DNA of 64,000 nucleotides from CAIUPE01 sp037131735 (lineage in GTDB: Bacteria; Pseudomonadota; Alphaproteobacteria; Rhizobiales; Beijerinckiaceae), in assembly GCA_037131735.1 (NCBI GenBank), contig JBAXQM010000007.1, forward strand, positions 1 through 64,000, given 5' to 3'. The notes under the pieces are model-generated. The model was not told the origin of the DNA and made no database searches. It saw nothing but the letters and a program-made list of their open reading frames with translations. Each line of letters opens with the position of its first letter. Position 1 is the stretch's first letter. This document shows positions 35,980-43,722 of the stretch, piece by piece. The position numbers and the translations under genes are program-made.

Positions 35980-37010
35980 TAAACAAGATCCGCTTTGAGG
36001 GGGCTTTGCTGTTCGAGCCAATGCGGCACAGGCAATCCCTTTGATCGTAGGAAGTCAGGATTATAGAGCTTCGAGGCGTAACGCGAGCCACCATCGCAGA
36101 GGATCGTCACAATCGTGTGCCCAGGACCCAAATGCTTTGCGAGTCTCATGGCACCCGCAATATTCACACCTGATGAGCCGCCGAGAGCAAAACCTTCCTC
36201 TTCCTGCAATTTGAAAATCAGGGGAATGGCCTCATCATCGGCAATCTGAAACGCGACATCAATCGGCGCGCCTTCGAGATTCTTCGTGATGCGGCCTTGG
36301 CCGATGCCTTCGGTGATTGAAGAGCCTTGGGATTTCAGTTCGCCGGTTGTGTAATAAGAATAGAGCGCAGCACCCATCGGATCAGCAAGGCCGATGGTAA
36401 TTTTGGGATTTTTGGCTTTGAGGCCCAATCCGGTTCCGGCGAGCGTGCCGCCGGTGCCGACTGCACAGATAAAGCCATCGACTCTGCCTTCCGTATCTGT
36501 CCAGATTTCCTCGGCGGTTGTGCGCTGATGCGCCTCCCGATTGGCAACATTGTCGAATTGATTGGCCCAGATCGCGCCATGCGGCTCGGTCTGCGCGAGT
36601 TTCTCGGCCATTCGCCCCGAGACTTTCACATAATTATTTGGGTTTGCATAAGGCACGGCTGGCACTTCAATCAGCACCGCGCCCATTTGCCGAAGCGTAG
36701 CCTTTTTTTCATCTGACTGCGTTTCGGGGATTACGATTACGGTTTTGAGACCCAAAGCGTTGCCGACAAGCGCGAGCCCGATGCCGGTATTGCCCGCCGT
36801 TCCTTCCACAATCGTGCCGCCGGGCTTAAGAACGCCCCGCGCCATCGCGTCCATAATAATACCGAAGGCGGCGCGATCCTTGACCGATCCACCCGGATTC
36901 ATAAACTCAGCTTTGCCGAGAATGGTGCAGCCGGTCAGTTCGGACGCGCGTTTCAGGCGGATGAGGGGCGTTTTACCGATCGCGTCGAGAAGAGTGTGGG
37001 CAAGGGCCAT
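35979..37010 (-). CDS. cysK: cysteine synthase A
   Basis: CysK makes cysteine from O-acetylserine and sulfide, using PLP. Lys44 in NPGGSVKDRAA is the Schiff-base residue. GTAGNTGIG binds the substrate carboxylate, and GTGGTLAGTG binds the PLP phosphate. I start at the ATG at 37010. The frame continues upstream for 43 codons, but that region is promoter DNA with palindromes. Length 343, slightly longer than E. coli CysK (323). It is followed by AlaX (TAATG overlap) and sseA. Confidence 0.92.
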   Translation of the reverse strand: MALAHTLLDAIGKTPLIRLKRASELTGCTILGKAEFMNPGGSVKDRAAFGIIMDAMARGVLKPGGTIVEGTAGNTGIGLALVGNALGLKTVIVIPETQSDEKKATLRQMGAVLIEVPAVPYANPNNYVKVSGRMAEKLAQTEPHGAIWANQFDNVANREAHQRTTAEEIWTDTEGRVDGFICAVGTGGTLAGTGLGLKAKNPKITIGLADPMGAALYSYYTTGELKSQGSSITEGIGQGRITKNLEGAPIDVAFQIADDEAIPLIFKLQEEEGFALGGSSGVNIAGAMRLAKHLGPGHTIVTILCDGGSRYASKLYNPDFLRSKGLPVPHWLEQQSPLKADLV

Positions 37011-37059
37011 GGCTTTTCGGGGGTTAGGCGGGATGGAAATGGCGGAACAATTTGTTAAT

Positions 37060-37073
37060 TTATCTATAGATAA
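37060..37073. promoter_or_regulatory. 14-bp perfect palindrome upstream of cysK
   Basis: TTATCTATAGATAA is its own reverse complement. It lies 50-63 bases upstream of the cysK start and about 110 bases from the chrR-like promoter. It is AT-rich compared with its surroundings. The position suits an operator or an overlapping promoter element for cysK. No known factor is assigned. Confidence 0.5.
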
Positions 37074-37134
37074 TGAGCGGAACCGCCGCCCGCAATCTTT
37101 GATCGCGGCGTCCGGTCGCGTGTCAATCAACTGC

Positions 37135-37150
37135 GACAATATGTATTGTC
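37135..37150. promoter_or_regulatory. 16-bp perfect inverted repeat upstream of the chrR-like promoter
   Basis: GACAATA and TATTGTC flank TG with full symmetry. The repeat ends 18 bases before the -35 box of the predicted ECF promoter, a typical place for an activator site. It could also act on divergent cysK. I do not recognise the cognate regulator. Confidence 0.55.
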
Positions 37151-37168
37151 AGAATTATCAGGTAAGCG

Positions 37169-37197
37169 TGATCCGACAGTCTTGGAGGATCGTAAGT
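37169..37197 (+). promoter_or_regulatory. ECF sigma (sigma-E/RpoE group) promoter
   Basis: TGATCC (37169-37174), an 18-base spacer and TAAGT (37193-37197) match the Rhodobacter sigma-E consensus TGATCC-N18-TAAG. Transcription would start near 37203, leaving about a 30-base leader before the chrR-like ATG. Gene content downstream (ChrR-like, SDR) is what this sigma factor controls in other alphaproteobacteria. Confidence 0.78.
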
Positions 37198-37232
37198 CCG
37201 GCAAATGGGATGTGGAGTTCCGGGTTTTGGCT

Positions 37233-37886
37233 ATGAACGGTTTCAATTCTGAGCGGGAAGGGGCACTAAATGCGCTTCTCGCCGATTATGCGGCGGGTCA
37301 TTTGAACCCTGCACTTCACAGTTTGGTGGCGGCCCATCTTGAGATGAAGCCGGATAACCGCTCTTTCGTCTCTTCGCTTGAGGCCTTTCACGCCCGCGTG
37401 CTTGACGATGTCGCTCCGGTTGAGCTTTCAAACCGTCAGGCCATGCTTGATCGTATCTTCGCGTTGGGTGATAGCCCCGTATTATCTTCACCAAAAAAGA
37501 CCTCTGTTCTTCCCGAAGCTCTTTATGCCTATGTCGGCCGCGATCTCGAAGACATCAAATGGCGGAGCGTTCTGCCGGGATTGAAAGAGTTCCGCATTTC
37601 GGAAAAGGGCTCTGAGACGGAAGCCTCTCTTCTCTGGATCCGCTCGGGTCGTCGTATGCCCGCTCATACCCATGATGGTCAGGAAGTGACGCTTGTCTTG
37701 AAGGGCGCCTTCACCGACACGATGGGTCATTATGGTCGGGGCGATATCTCGATTGCGGATGGCGATATTGATCATCGTCCGCGTGCCGATGATTCAGGCG
37801 ATTGTATTTGTTTTGCTGTAACGGATGCTCCATTGCGTTTGACCGGCCCGATCGGCCGTTTCCTTCAACGTTTCACCGGGCATTGA
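37233..37886 (+). CDS. ChrR-like anti-sigma factor with cupin domain
   Basis: ChrR proteins hold an ECF sigma factor inactive and release it when singlet oxygen or related oxidants appear. The 217-residue protein aligns along its whole length: an N-terminal anti-sigma region (LLADYAAGHLNPALHSLVAAHL) and a C-terminal cupin. The cupin metal ligands His145, His147, Glu151 and His181 are present, as is DCIC (Cys191, Cys193). In the anti-sigma domain, however, the zinc motif HxxxCxxC reads HLEMKPDN. Only His35 remains; both cysteines are Lys39 and Asn42, and the N-terminal histidine ligand is also missing. No sigma gene precedes it. It begins after an ECF-type promoter and is one base ahead of the SDR gene. 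Confidence 0.85.
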   Translation: MNGFNSEREGALNALLADYAAGHLNPALHSLVAAHLEMKPDNRSFVSSLEAFHARVLDDVAPVELSNRQAMLDRIFALGDSPVLSSPKKTSVLPEALYAYVGRDLEDIKWRSVLPGLKEFRISEKGSETEASLLWIRSGRRMPAHTHDGQEVTLVLKGAFTDTMGHYGRGDISIADGDIDHRPRADDSGDCICFAVTDAPLRLTGPIGRFLQRFTGH

Positions 37887-37887
37887 G

Positions 37888-38682
37888 ATGACCGCGCTTT
37901 ATCGCGCGCAGCCTCAGGATGGTCTCGCTTGGGTTACCGGTGCGAGTTCCGGCATCGGGCGCGGCACCGCGCTCGAATTAGCGCGGCGTGGATTTCGTGT
38001 TCTTGCAACCGCGCGTTCGATTGATGCGCTTGAGTCTCTTGTACAAGAGGCGGCGTCATTTCCCGGTTCAATCATTGCGCGTTCTGTCGATGTGACAGAT
38101 GCCGAATTACAAAAGCGCACCATCGATGAGATCGAAGCGTCGGAAGGTCCGATTGTCCTCGCGTTTTTGAACGCCGGAATCTATTGGCCGATGCGCGCGC
38201 ATCCTTTTGATGCGGCATCATTCAAAAAAGTCTTTGATGTTAATGTTGGCGGTGTCGTAAACGGTCTTGATGTATTGCTTGATCGCATGACGGCGCGTGG
38301 ACGCGGACAAATTGCGATCAATGCGTCTGTTGCTGGCTATATTGGTTTGCCGCGCGCACCCGCCTATTCCTCTTCAAAAGCCGCGTTGATTGTCATGGCT
38401 GAAAGTATGAAGATTGAAACGGATTCACTCGGCATAACATTGCAAGTGGTGAATCCCGGTTTCGTCAAAACGCCGCTTACCGACAAGAATGATCATCCGA
38501 TGCCCTTCTTGATGGAGCTCGATGATGCCGCGCGTTTTATCTGTGATGGATTTCAGCGGGGTGGATTTGAAATCACATTCCCATGGCAATTGTCACGCAT
38601 TTTGAAATTCTTGCGGCTGTTGCCATACGAAACTTATTTTTCGCTCATTCGCAAAGCGACCGGCTTTCCGCCAAAACCTTAA
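37888..38682 (+). CDS. short-chain dehydrogenase/reductase
   Basis: This is a classical SDR: cofactor motif TGASSGIG at 17-24, the NAG motif in LNAGIYW, and catalytic Ser147, Tyr160 and Lys164. Arg residues after the second strand (ATARS) suggest NADP(H). Length 264. Substrate is unknown. It follows the chrR-like gene by one base and so shares the ECF promoter. An SDR gene also belongs to the sigma-E regulon cluster of Rhodobacter sphaeroides as I recall. It may act on lipid aldehydes or other oxidation products. It converges on the cyclopropane-synthase gene, three bases away. Confidence 0.85.
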   Translation: MTALYRAQPQDGLAWVTGASSGIGRGTALELARRGFRVLATARSIDALESLVQEAASFPGSIIARSVDVTDAELQKRTIDEIEASEGPIVLAFLNAGIYWPMRAHPFDAASFKKVFDVNVGGVVNGLDVLLDRMTARGRGQIAINASVAGYIGLPRAPAYSSSKAALIVMAESMKIETDSLGITLQVVNPGFVKTPLTDKNDHPMPFLMELDDAARFICDGFQRGGFEITFPWQLSRILKFLRLLPYETYFSLIRKATGFPPKP

Positions 38683-38685
38683 GCG

Positions 38686-39933
38686 TTACGATTTCGTGTA
38701 AACGATTTGGCGCACGTCAATATTGCCGGCGCGGAATCCCGCTTCGCAATAAGCAAGATAATATTCCCACATTCTGCGGAATCGTTCGTCGAAGCCGAGC
38801 GGCGTAAGATCAGGCCATGCGGCACGGAACCGATCACGCCATTGCGCGAGCGTATCGGCATAATCAACACCGAAGACGCGCTCATGGCGGATCATCATGC
38901 CCACGCGTTCACCAAGTTGCTTCATTTTACCGGGTGAGGGCAACATACCGCCTGGGAAAATATAACGCCGAATGAAATCCATCTCGCGGCGATAGTCTTC
39001 AAAAAAGCGGTCTTGAATAGTGATCACTTGAAGGCCTGCCACACCGCCTGTTTTCAAGCGCTCTGATAAAGTATTGAAATAGACCGGCCAGAATTGTTCG
39101 CCTACCGCTTCGAACATCTCAATCGAGGCGATACGATCATAGATGCCACGCTCGTCGCGGTAATCTTGTAATTTGATTTCAACTTTTTCGTTGAGACCCG
39201 CTTTAAAAATACGCTTCTTCGCGTAATCAAACTGCTCTTGAGAGATCGTAATTCCAGTTACGCGACATCCGATTTCTTTGGCAGCAAATTCAGCAAAGCC
39301 GCCCCAACCGCAGCCGATCTCGAGAACGGAATCGTGGCTGCCAATGTTGGTCTCGCGCGCAAGTGCTGCGTATTTCGCCGTCTGGCCTTTTTGTAAATCT
39401 TTCTCTGAGGATTCAAACAGCGCCGATGAATAGGTCATCGAGGGATCAAGCCATTGCGTGTAGAATGCATTGCCCAAATCATAATGCGCATGAATGTTGC
39501 GCTTTGATCCGGCTTTGGTGTTGCGGTTCAACCAATGTTTGAAGAGCTGCCAGTATCGAATGAAAGGCCGTCCGGCCAACATCGTTGCAATCAAATGATG
39601 ATTGGCAGCAAAAAGGAGAAGGAAGGCGGTTAGGTCCTTTGCTTCCCATTCGCCCCGTAGAAAAGACTCGGCGATTCCGATATCGCCTCCAGAAAGCATA
39701 CGCTTTGCAAAGGTGTAATCGTGGATCGTCATATCGGCATGCGGTCCGTCCTTTGAGCCTTCAAACATAAAGGCGCGGCCATCCGGAAGGCGGACGGTTA
39801 AGGACCCTTTTTCGATCCGTGTCGCATAGTTGAGTGCTTGACGGATCAAGAAGGGAAGATCGGAGACGAAAGTGCTTAACGTCTCGCGCGTCACTTTCAC
39901 CGCATTGGTGTTGTGATTTGCCGTATCAAGCAT
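38686..39933 (-). CDS. cyclopropane-fatty-acyl-phospholipid synthase family methyltransferase
   Basis: This is a SAM-dependent lipid methyltransferase of the CFA-synthase family (415 residues). The SAM loop is EIGCGWGGF at 205-213. Other family marks are HYDLGNAFY from residue 150, MTYSSALF and the catalytic C-terminal part with FIRRYIFPGG. In Rhodobacter sphaeroides, the homologous sigma-E-controlled enzyme paired with an amine-oxidase-like partner makes methyl-branched or furan-precursor fatty acids rather than cyclopropanes (UfaM/UfaD, as I recall). That product is possible here because the same partner genes are upstream. A short hairpin lies in the 45-base gap before its start. Confidence 0.85.
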   Translation of the reverse strand: MLDTANHNTNAVKVTRETLSTFVSDLPFLIRQALNYATRIEKGSLTVRLPDGRAFMFEGSKDGPHADMTIHDYTFAKRMLSGGDIGIAESFLRGEWEAKDLTAFLLLFAANHHLIATMLAGRPFIRYWQLFKHWLNRNTKAGSKRNIHAHYDLGNAFYTQWLDPSMTYSSALFESSEKDLQKGQTAKYAALARETNIGSHDSVLEIGCGWGGFAEFAAKEIGCRVTGITISQEQFDYAKKRIFKAGLNEKVEIKLQDYRDERGIYDRIASIEMFEAVGEQFWPVYFNTLSERLKTGGVAGLQVITIQDRFFEDYRREMDFIRRYIFPGGMLPSPGKMKQLGERVGMMIRHERVFGVDYADTLAQWRDRFRAAWPDLTPLGFDERFRRMWEYYLAYCEAGFRAGNIDVRQIVYTKS

Positions 39934-39954
39934 GCCATTCCCGTTCCTGCCAGA

Positions 39955-39978
39955 GGACGCCCCTTCTACGAGGGGTCC
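39955..39978 (-). other. hairpin between DUF1365 and the methyltransferase gene
   Basis: CCCCT (39960-39964) pairs with AGGGG (39971-39975) around a 6-base loop, extended by GGA with TCC across a 2-base bulge. It directly follows the DUF1365 stop on the minus strand, 22 bases before the next start. It may set relative expression inside the operon. Confidence 0.4.
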
Positions 39979-40794
39979 TTATTCGTTACCAATCACACTT
40001 GAAGGCGCAGGCGGCTTGGGGCGGGATTTAAGGCGCATCCCTTTGATCCAAAGCCGCAGGGCTTCAATATGAATTCCGCCTATGATTTTTAGTGTCAAGA
40101 ACGGGATCGTCAAGCAGAGGCGAAGAACGGACAGGGAAGAAAAACGTAAAAAAGTTCCATGAAAGGTCGCCGCGAGCACCGGTTCCGAACCATCTGTAAC
40201 CAGAATCCTCAGTCCGACCGTCTGATCGGGTGGGTGGATGCGGAAGCGGTAGGACATTTCTACAGGATTGAAAGGTGAAACAAAAAAGCGCTTCTTGGTT
40301 TCCTGCCTTATACCCGCTTCATTTTGCTCACCGGGCCTGATGGGTGCAACATAGGTATGATGCTCGCCAAAGGTGTTGCGCACTTCATAGAGAAGGCCGA
40401 CCAACGCGCCGTGCCTGTCATAGGCAAAATAAACGCTCAAGGGATCGAAGACGTAACCCAAGATGCGCGGATAGCAGAGAAGCCGGACGGTGCCGCCCTC
40501 CAAATCCACTCCCGACTCTTTGAAGAGATCTCGTGCATAGGTGGACAGCGACGAGCCATCGCGCGGCCCGTGATCGCGCTCGTAAAAGCTCATCACATTA
40601 AATCGATTGATCGAGAACAGGGTGCTTTGTCGATCGATTTCTTCGAGTTGATCGAGATCGATCGAAATTGAAAAAACAGAATATGAAAAGCGGTGATGCA
40701 CCGGGCGCATACGCGCATGCATTACCGGACCTTGATAGAAACTGATCGGATCAAGGCGCGGGCTGCGCTCTGCCACGATGCTAAGATCGCTCAT
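39979..40794 (-). CDS. DUF1365 family protein
   Basis: DUF1365 proteins have no proven activity but are constant companions of the CFA-synthase-like and FAD amine-oxidase-like genes in proteobacteria. This 271-residue protein starts GPVMHARMRPVHHRFSYSVF after a short N terminus, the family hallmark. It contains VFDPLSVYFAYDRHGALVGL and ends near a basic amphipathic region. Its start overlaps the upstream FAD gene by four bases (ATGA). A role in fatty-acyl modification at the membrane is inferred only from context. Confidence 0.85.
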   Translation of the reverse strand: MSDLSIVAERSPRLDPISFYQGPVMHARMRPVHHRFSYSVFSISIDLDQLEEIDRQSTLFSINRFNVMSFYERDHGPRDGSSLSTYARDLFKESGVDLEGGTVRLLCYPRILGYVFDPLSVYFAYDRHGALVGLLYEVRNTFGEHHTYVAPIRPGEQNEAGIRQETKKRFFVSPFNPVEMSYRFRIHPPDQTVGLRILVTDGSEPVLAATFHGTFLRFSSLSVLRLCLTIPFLTLKIIGGIHIEALRLWIKGMRLKSRPKPPAPSSVIGNE

Positions 40795-42092
40795 TCAGCT
40801 GCAGCAGCCAAGCGAGGAACCGCGGCCCATTCCGGCATCGCTCCAAAATGCGCGGCGACATCGAGGCCGGACATCAAACCATCTTCATGGAATCCATAGC
40901 GCGTCCACGCTCCGGCAAACCATGTCCGGTTTTTTCCTTGCAGGCTTCCGAGCTTAGGCTGAGCCGCAATCGCAGCCGCATCAAATTGAGGATGATCATA
41001 TGTATAGCAGCCGAACACGTCTTTATCCGCAGGAGGTGTCTGCGGATTCAATGTGACGAATACAGGTCGGCTATGATCCAGATTCTGCAACATATTCATC
41101 CAATAGGTCACGCAGAGATTATCTGACTGACCCTTCTCTTGCAGCACATTCCAAGCGGCCCAGGCGCGTTTGCGTCTAGGCATAAAACGCGGATCGCGAT
41201 GAAGATATACTTTATTCGGCTTATAAGGGATTGAACCGAGGAGAGTGCGTTCTTCCGCTGTTGCCTGATCGCCAAGAATTGCTAGAGTTTCGTCGGTATG
41301 GGACGCAAAAATAACACCATCGAAATTTTCTGCGGTGCCGTCGGACAGCGATAGCCGAACAAAATCAACATGCCGCTCGACCGATGTCACGCCCACTCCA
41401 AGGCGAAGGCGATCCTGATAGGCCGCAATCATTTTCTTGACATAAGAGCGGCTGCCACCCCGCACGGTCCGCCACTCAGGTCCAACAAAACCAAGAAGAT
41501 GGTGATTGTTGAAAAAGGCGATGAAGCTGCGTGCAGGGAAATTCAACATCGACTGGGTCGACATCGACCAAATCGCAGCGCCCATCGGCAACAGATAATC
41601 GGTACGGAATTTTAGTGAAAAGCGATGACGTTCAAGATAATCACCAAGTGATAACTCATCAAGGCGATCGGCCTTTAGATCATCTAATGCTGTGCGGTTA
41701 AACCGCAAAATCTCGAAAAGCATTTTGAGATAGCCGGGCGAAAAAAGATTTGATCTTTGCGCAAAGAGACCGCTCACAGGATTTTTTGCACGACCGCACC
41801 ATTCAAACCGACCGTGATCGGCGGAAAGCGAAAAGCTCATATTTGAGAATTCGGTCTCAACGCCAAGATGATCGAAAAGCGACGTGAGAAGCGGATAATT
41901 GGTTTCATTATAGACAATAAAGCCCGTATCGACGGAAAGCTTTTTGCCATCATAATCGATATCGACCGTTGCGGAGTGACCGCCCGCGCGTGTCTCTTTG
42001 TCAAAGACTGTGATCTCGTGTGAGGTGCTTGTGGAGAGAGCGTAAGCAGCAGCGTTGCCTGCAATCCCGGTGCCGACGACGGCTAACCGCAT
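40791..42092 (-). CDS. FAD-dependent amine-oxidase-like (UfaD-type) oxidoreductase
   Basis: This flavoprotein has the dinucleotide motif VGTGIAGNAAAYAL at residues 6-19 and FDKETRAGGHSATVD typical of the NAD(P)-binding Rossmann/amine-oxidase superfamily. The C-terminal FAD contact is FAGAWTRYGFHEDGLMSGL. It starts at the ATG at 42092 (433 residues), which has a GGGGA ribosome site. Upstream in-frame starts at 42128 (ATG) and 42137 (TTG) would overlap or touch the photolyase stop. In Rhodobacter the related protein works with the CFA-like methyltransferase on unsaturated acyl chains, as I recall. The substrate here is inferred from that context. Confidence 0.85.
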   Translation of the reverse strand: MRLAVVGTGIAGNAAAYALSTSTSHEITVFDKETRAGGHSATVDIDYDGKKLSVDTGFIVYNETNYPLLTSLFDHLGVETEFSNMSFSLSADHGRFEWCGRAKNPVSGLFAQRSNLFSPGYLKMLFEILRFNRTALDDLKADRLDELSLGDYLERHRFSLKFRTDYLLPMGAAIWSMSTQSMLNFPARSFIAFFNNHHLLGFVGPEWRTVRGGSRSYVKKMIAAYQDRLRLGVGVTSVERHVDFVRLSLSDGTAENFDGVIFASHTDETLAILGDQATAEERTLLGSIPYKPNKVYLHRDPRFMPRRKRAWAAWNVLQEKGQSDNLCVTYWMNMLQNLDHSRPVFVTLNPQTPPADKDVFGCYTYDHPQFDAAAIAAQPKLGSLQGKNRTWFAGAWTRYGFHEDGLMSGLDVAAHFGAMPEWAAVPRLAAAAE

Positions 42093-42133
42093 TTTATCCC
42101 CGCTTCGTGTGCGTAATGACGTGATCATGATCT

Positions 42134-43591
42134 TCAAGCTGATTCCTTCAAAGATTTATATGCTGCTAATGCACGAGCGCGCGCGGCTTCGTGATCAACA
42201 ATGGATTTGGGATAGGTTTTACCTAAAATAACGCCTGCAAGTTCGAGTTCTATAGGCTTTGCCGTCCATGGAGCATGGATTGAACGAGCCGGTAATTTGG
42301 CAAGCTCGGGCACATATTTTCGCACATAGGCACCATCAGGATCAAATTTCTCGCCCTGCAACATGGGGTTGAAGATGCGATAATAGGGTGCCGCATCGGC
42401 GCCTGAGCCCGCGACCCATTGCCAGCTTGCGGGATTGTTGGCGACATCAGCATCAACCAACGTATCCCAGAACCACTCTTCACCGCGACGCCAATCGATC
42501 AACAAATGTTTGATCAGGAATGACGCCACAATCATGCGGACGCGATTATGCATGAAACCGGTTTGCCATAATTCGCGCATACCCGCATCGACGATGGGAT
42601 AGCCCGTCATGCCACGCGACCACGCCTTGAAAAGTTTTTCGTCACTGCGCCAAGGGAAAGCATCAAAGCCCCTCTGCACATTTGTACGGGTGAGATCTTT
42701 TTCGTGAAAGAGAAGATGATGGGCAAATTCGCGCCACCCAAGTTCTGCTTGAAACACGCGCAGATCTTCTGATGAGGCTTTGCTTTTGCGGGTCTTTATC
42801 GCGATGTCTGCTGCATGCCAGACTTGCTTGATCGATATTTCACCAAAACGCAGATGCGGTGACAAGCGCGATGTTGAAGGCCTATCCGGCCGATTGCGAT
42901 CTTCCGCATAGCCTTTGAAGCCAACCTCAAGAAACGCGTTCAAACGCTCAAGCGCACCGGCTTCGCCCGGTGTCCATTCCGCATTAATGCCAGTAGCCCA
43001 ATCAGGTTTTGTTGGAAGCAGGTCCAGATTTTTGAGAGGGATTGCGCCTGAAATTTTTGTCGCTTGAAGGGGGATCAATTTTTTCGGTGCAGGCTCGGGC
43101 GAGGCGACCTCATTAACAAGCTGCGATGCTCGCCAGAAGGGTGTGAATACTTTCATCGGATTGCCGATTTTCGATTTCACTTCCCAAGGCTCACGCATCA
43201 AAGACCCATTGAAGCTTTTTACGGAGAGACCTTGCGCTTCATAACGCGCTTTGAGCGCCGTATCGGCAGCGACATGCGAAGGGTGGTAGCGGCGGTTCCA
43301 GAAAATATTGCCGACGCCATGATCAGCAATCAGACGGTCTATTATCTTTGTGGGATCGCCTTCGAAGATATGAAGCGCGCCGCCGCGGCTTTCGATCGAC
43401 TGCGCGAGCGAAGCCAGACTGTGATGCAGCCACCAGTTTACAGCCGCGCCCAAGGGTCGACCACCGGTTGGCGGCTCTTCATAGATATAGGCGAGGATCA
43501 ACGGCTTTTTTGACGCAACCGCGGCAGCAAGGGCCGGATTGTCGGTCAGGCGTAGATCGTCGCGAAAGAGGAGGAGGGCGGCGTCGCTCAT
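42134..43591 (-). CDS. phrB: class I DNA photolyase (cryptochrome/photolyase family)
   Basis: Photolyase uses blue light to split pyrimidine dimers. The 485-residue protein starts with the antenna-domain sequence ALLLFRDDLRLTDNPAL. It carries the FAD-binding core, with WREFAHHLLFHEKDL, NRVRMIVASFLIKHLLIDW and ASWQWVAGSGADAAPYYRIF. The last of these includes the tryptophan and asparagine-region residues that bind flavin and lesion. It is first in a four-gene operon with the FAD, DUF1365 and lipid methyltransferase genes, all overlapping or close. Photolyase is a sigma-E target in Rhodobacter, and a weak ECF-type promoter precedes it here. Confidence 0.92.
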   Translation of the reverse strand: MSDAALLLFRDDLRLTDNPALAAAVASKKPLILAYIYEEPPTGGRPLGAAVNWWLHHSLASLAQSIESRGGALHIFEGDPTKIIDRLIADHGVGNIFWNRRYHPSHVAADTALKARYEAQGLSVKSFNGSLMREPWEVKSKIGNPMKVFTPFWRASQLVNEVASPEPAPKKLIPLQATKISGAIPLKNLDLLPTKPDWATGINAEWTPGEAGALERLNAFLEVGFKGYAEDRNRPDRPSTSRLSPHLRFGEISIKQVWHAADIAIKTRKSKASSEDLRVFQAELGWREFAHHLLFHEKDLTRTNVQRGFDAFPWRSDEKLFKAWSRGMTGYPIVDAGMRELWQTGFMHNRVRMIVASFLIKHLLIDWRRGEEWFWDTLVDADVANNPASWQWVAGSGADAAPYYRIFNPMLQGEKFDPDGAYVRKYVPELAKLPARSIHAPWTAKPIELELAGVILGKTYPKSIVDHEAARARALAAYKSLKESA

Positions 43592-43622
43592 AACCGGATT
43601 CGGAACTCACAGGGTACGCGCT

Positions 43623-43651
43623 TTTTACGCCGGAGGTCCGAAGTCGGATTT
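43623..43651 (-). promoter_or_regulatory. candidate ECF sigma promoter of the photolyase operon
   Basis: On the minus strand AAATCC (43651-43646), an 18-base spacer and TAAAA (43627-43623) partly match TGATCC-N18-TAAG, with exactly the spacing of the chrR-like promoter. The predicted start leaves about a 25-base leader before the photolyase ATG. The -35 box misses its first two consensus bases. Confidence 0.42.
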
Positions 43652-43659
43652 CACACGGC

Positions 43660-43690
43660 AAAAATGCACCCGATTTCACGTCCAAATCGG
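43660..43690 (-). terminator. terminator-like hairpin after tRNA-Asn
   Basis: On the minus strand CCGATTT pairs with AAATCGG around a 7-base loop, and TTTTT follows five bases later. It lies 33 bases past the tRNA-Asn 3' end and just before the photolyase promoter, a fitting place to insulate the two. Confidence 0.5.
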
Positions 43691-43722
43691 TAAAACGATC
43701 GAATTTTAGGGAAGAAACGGGA

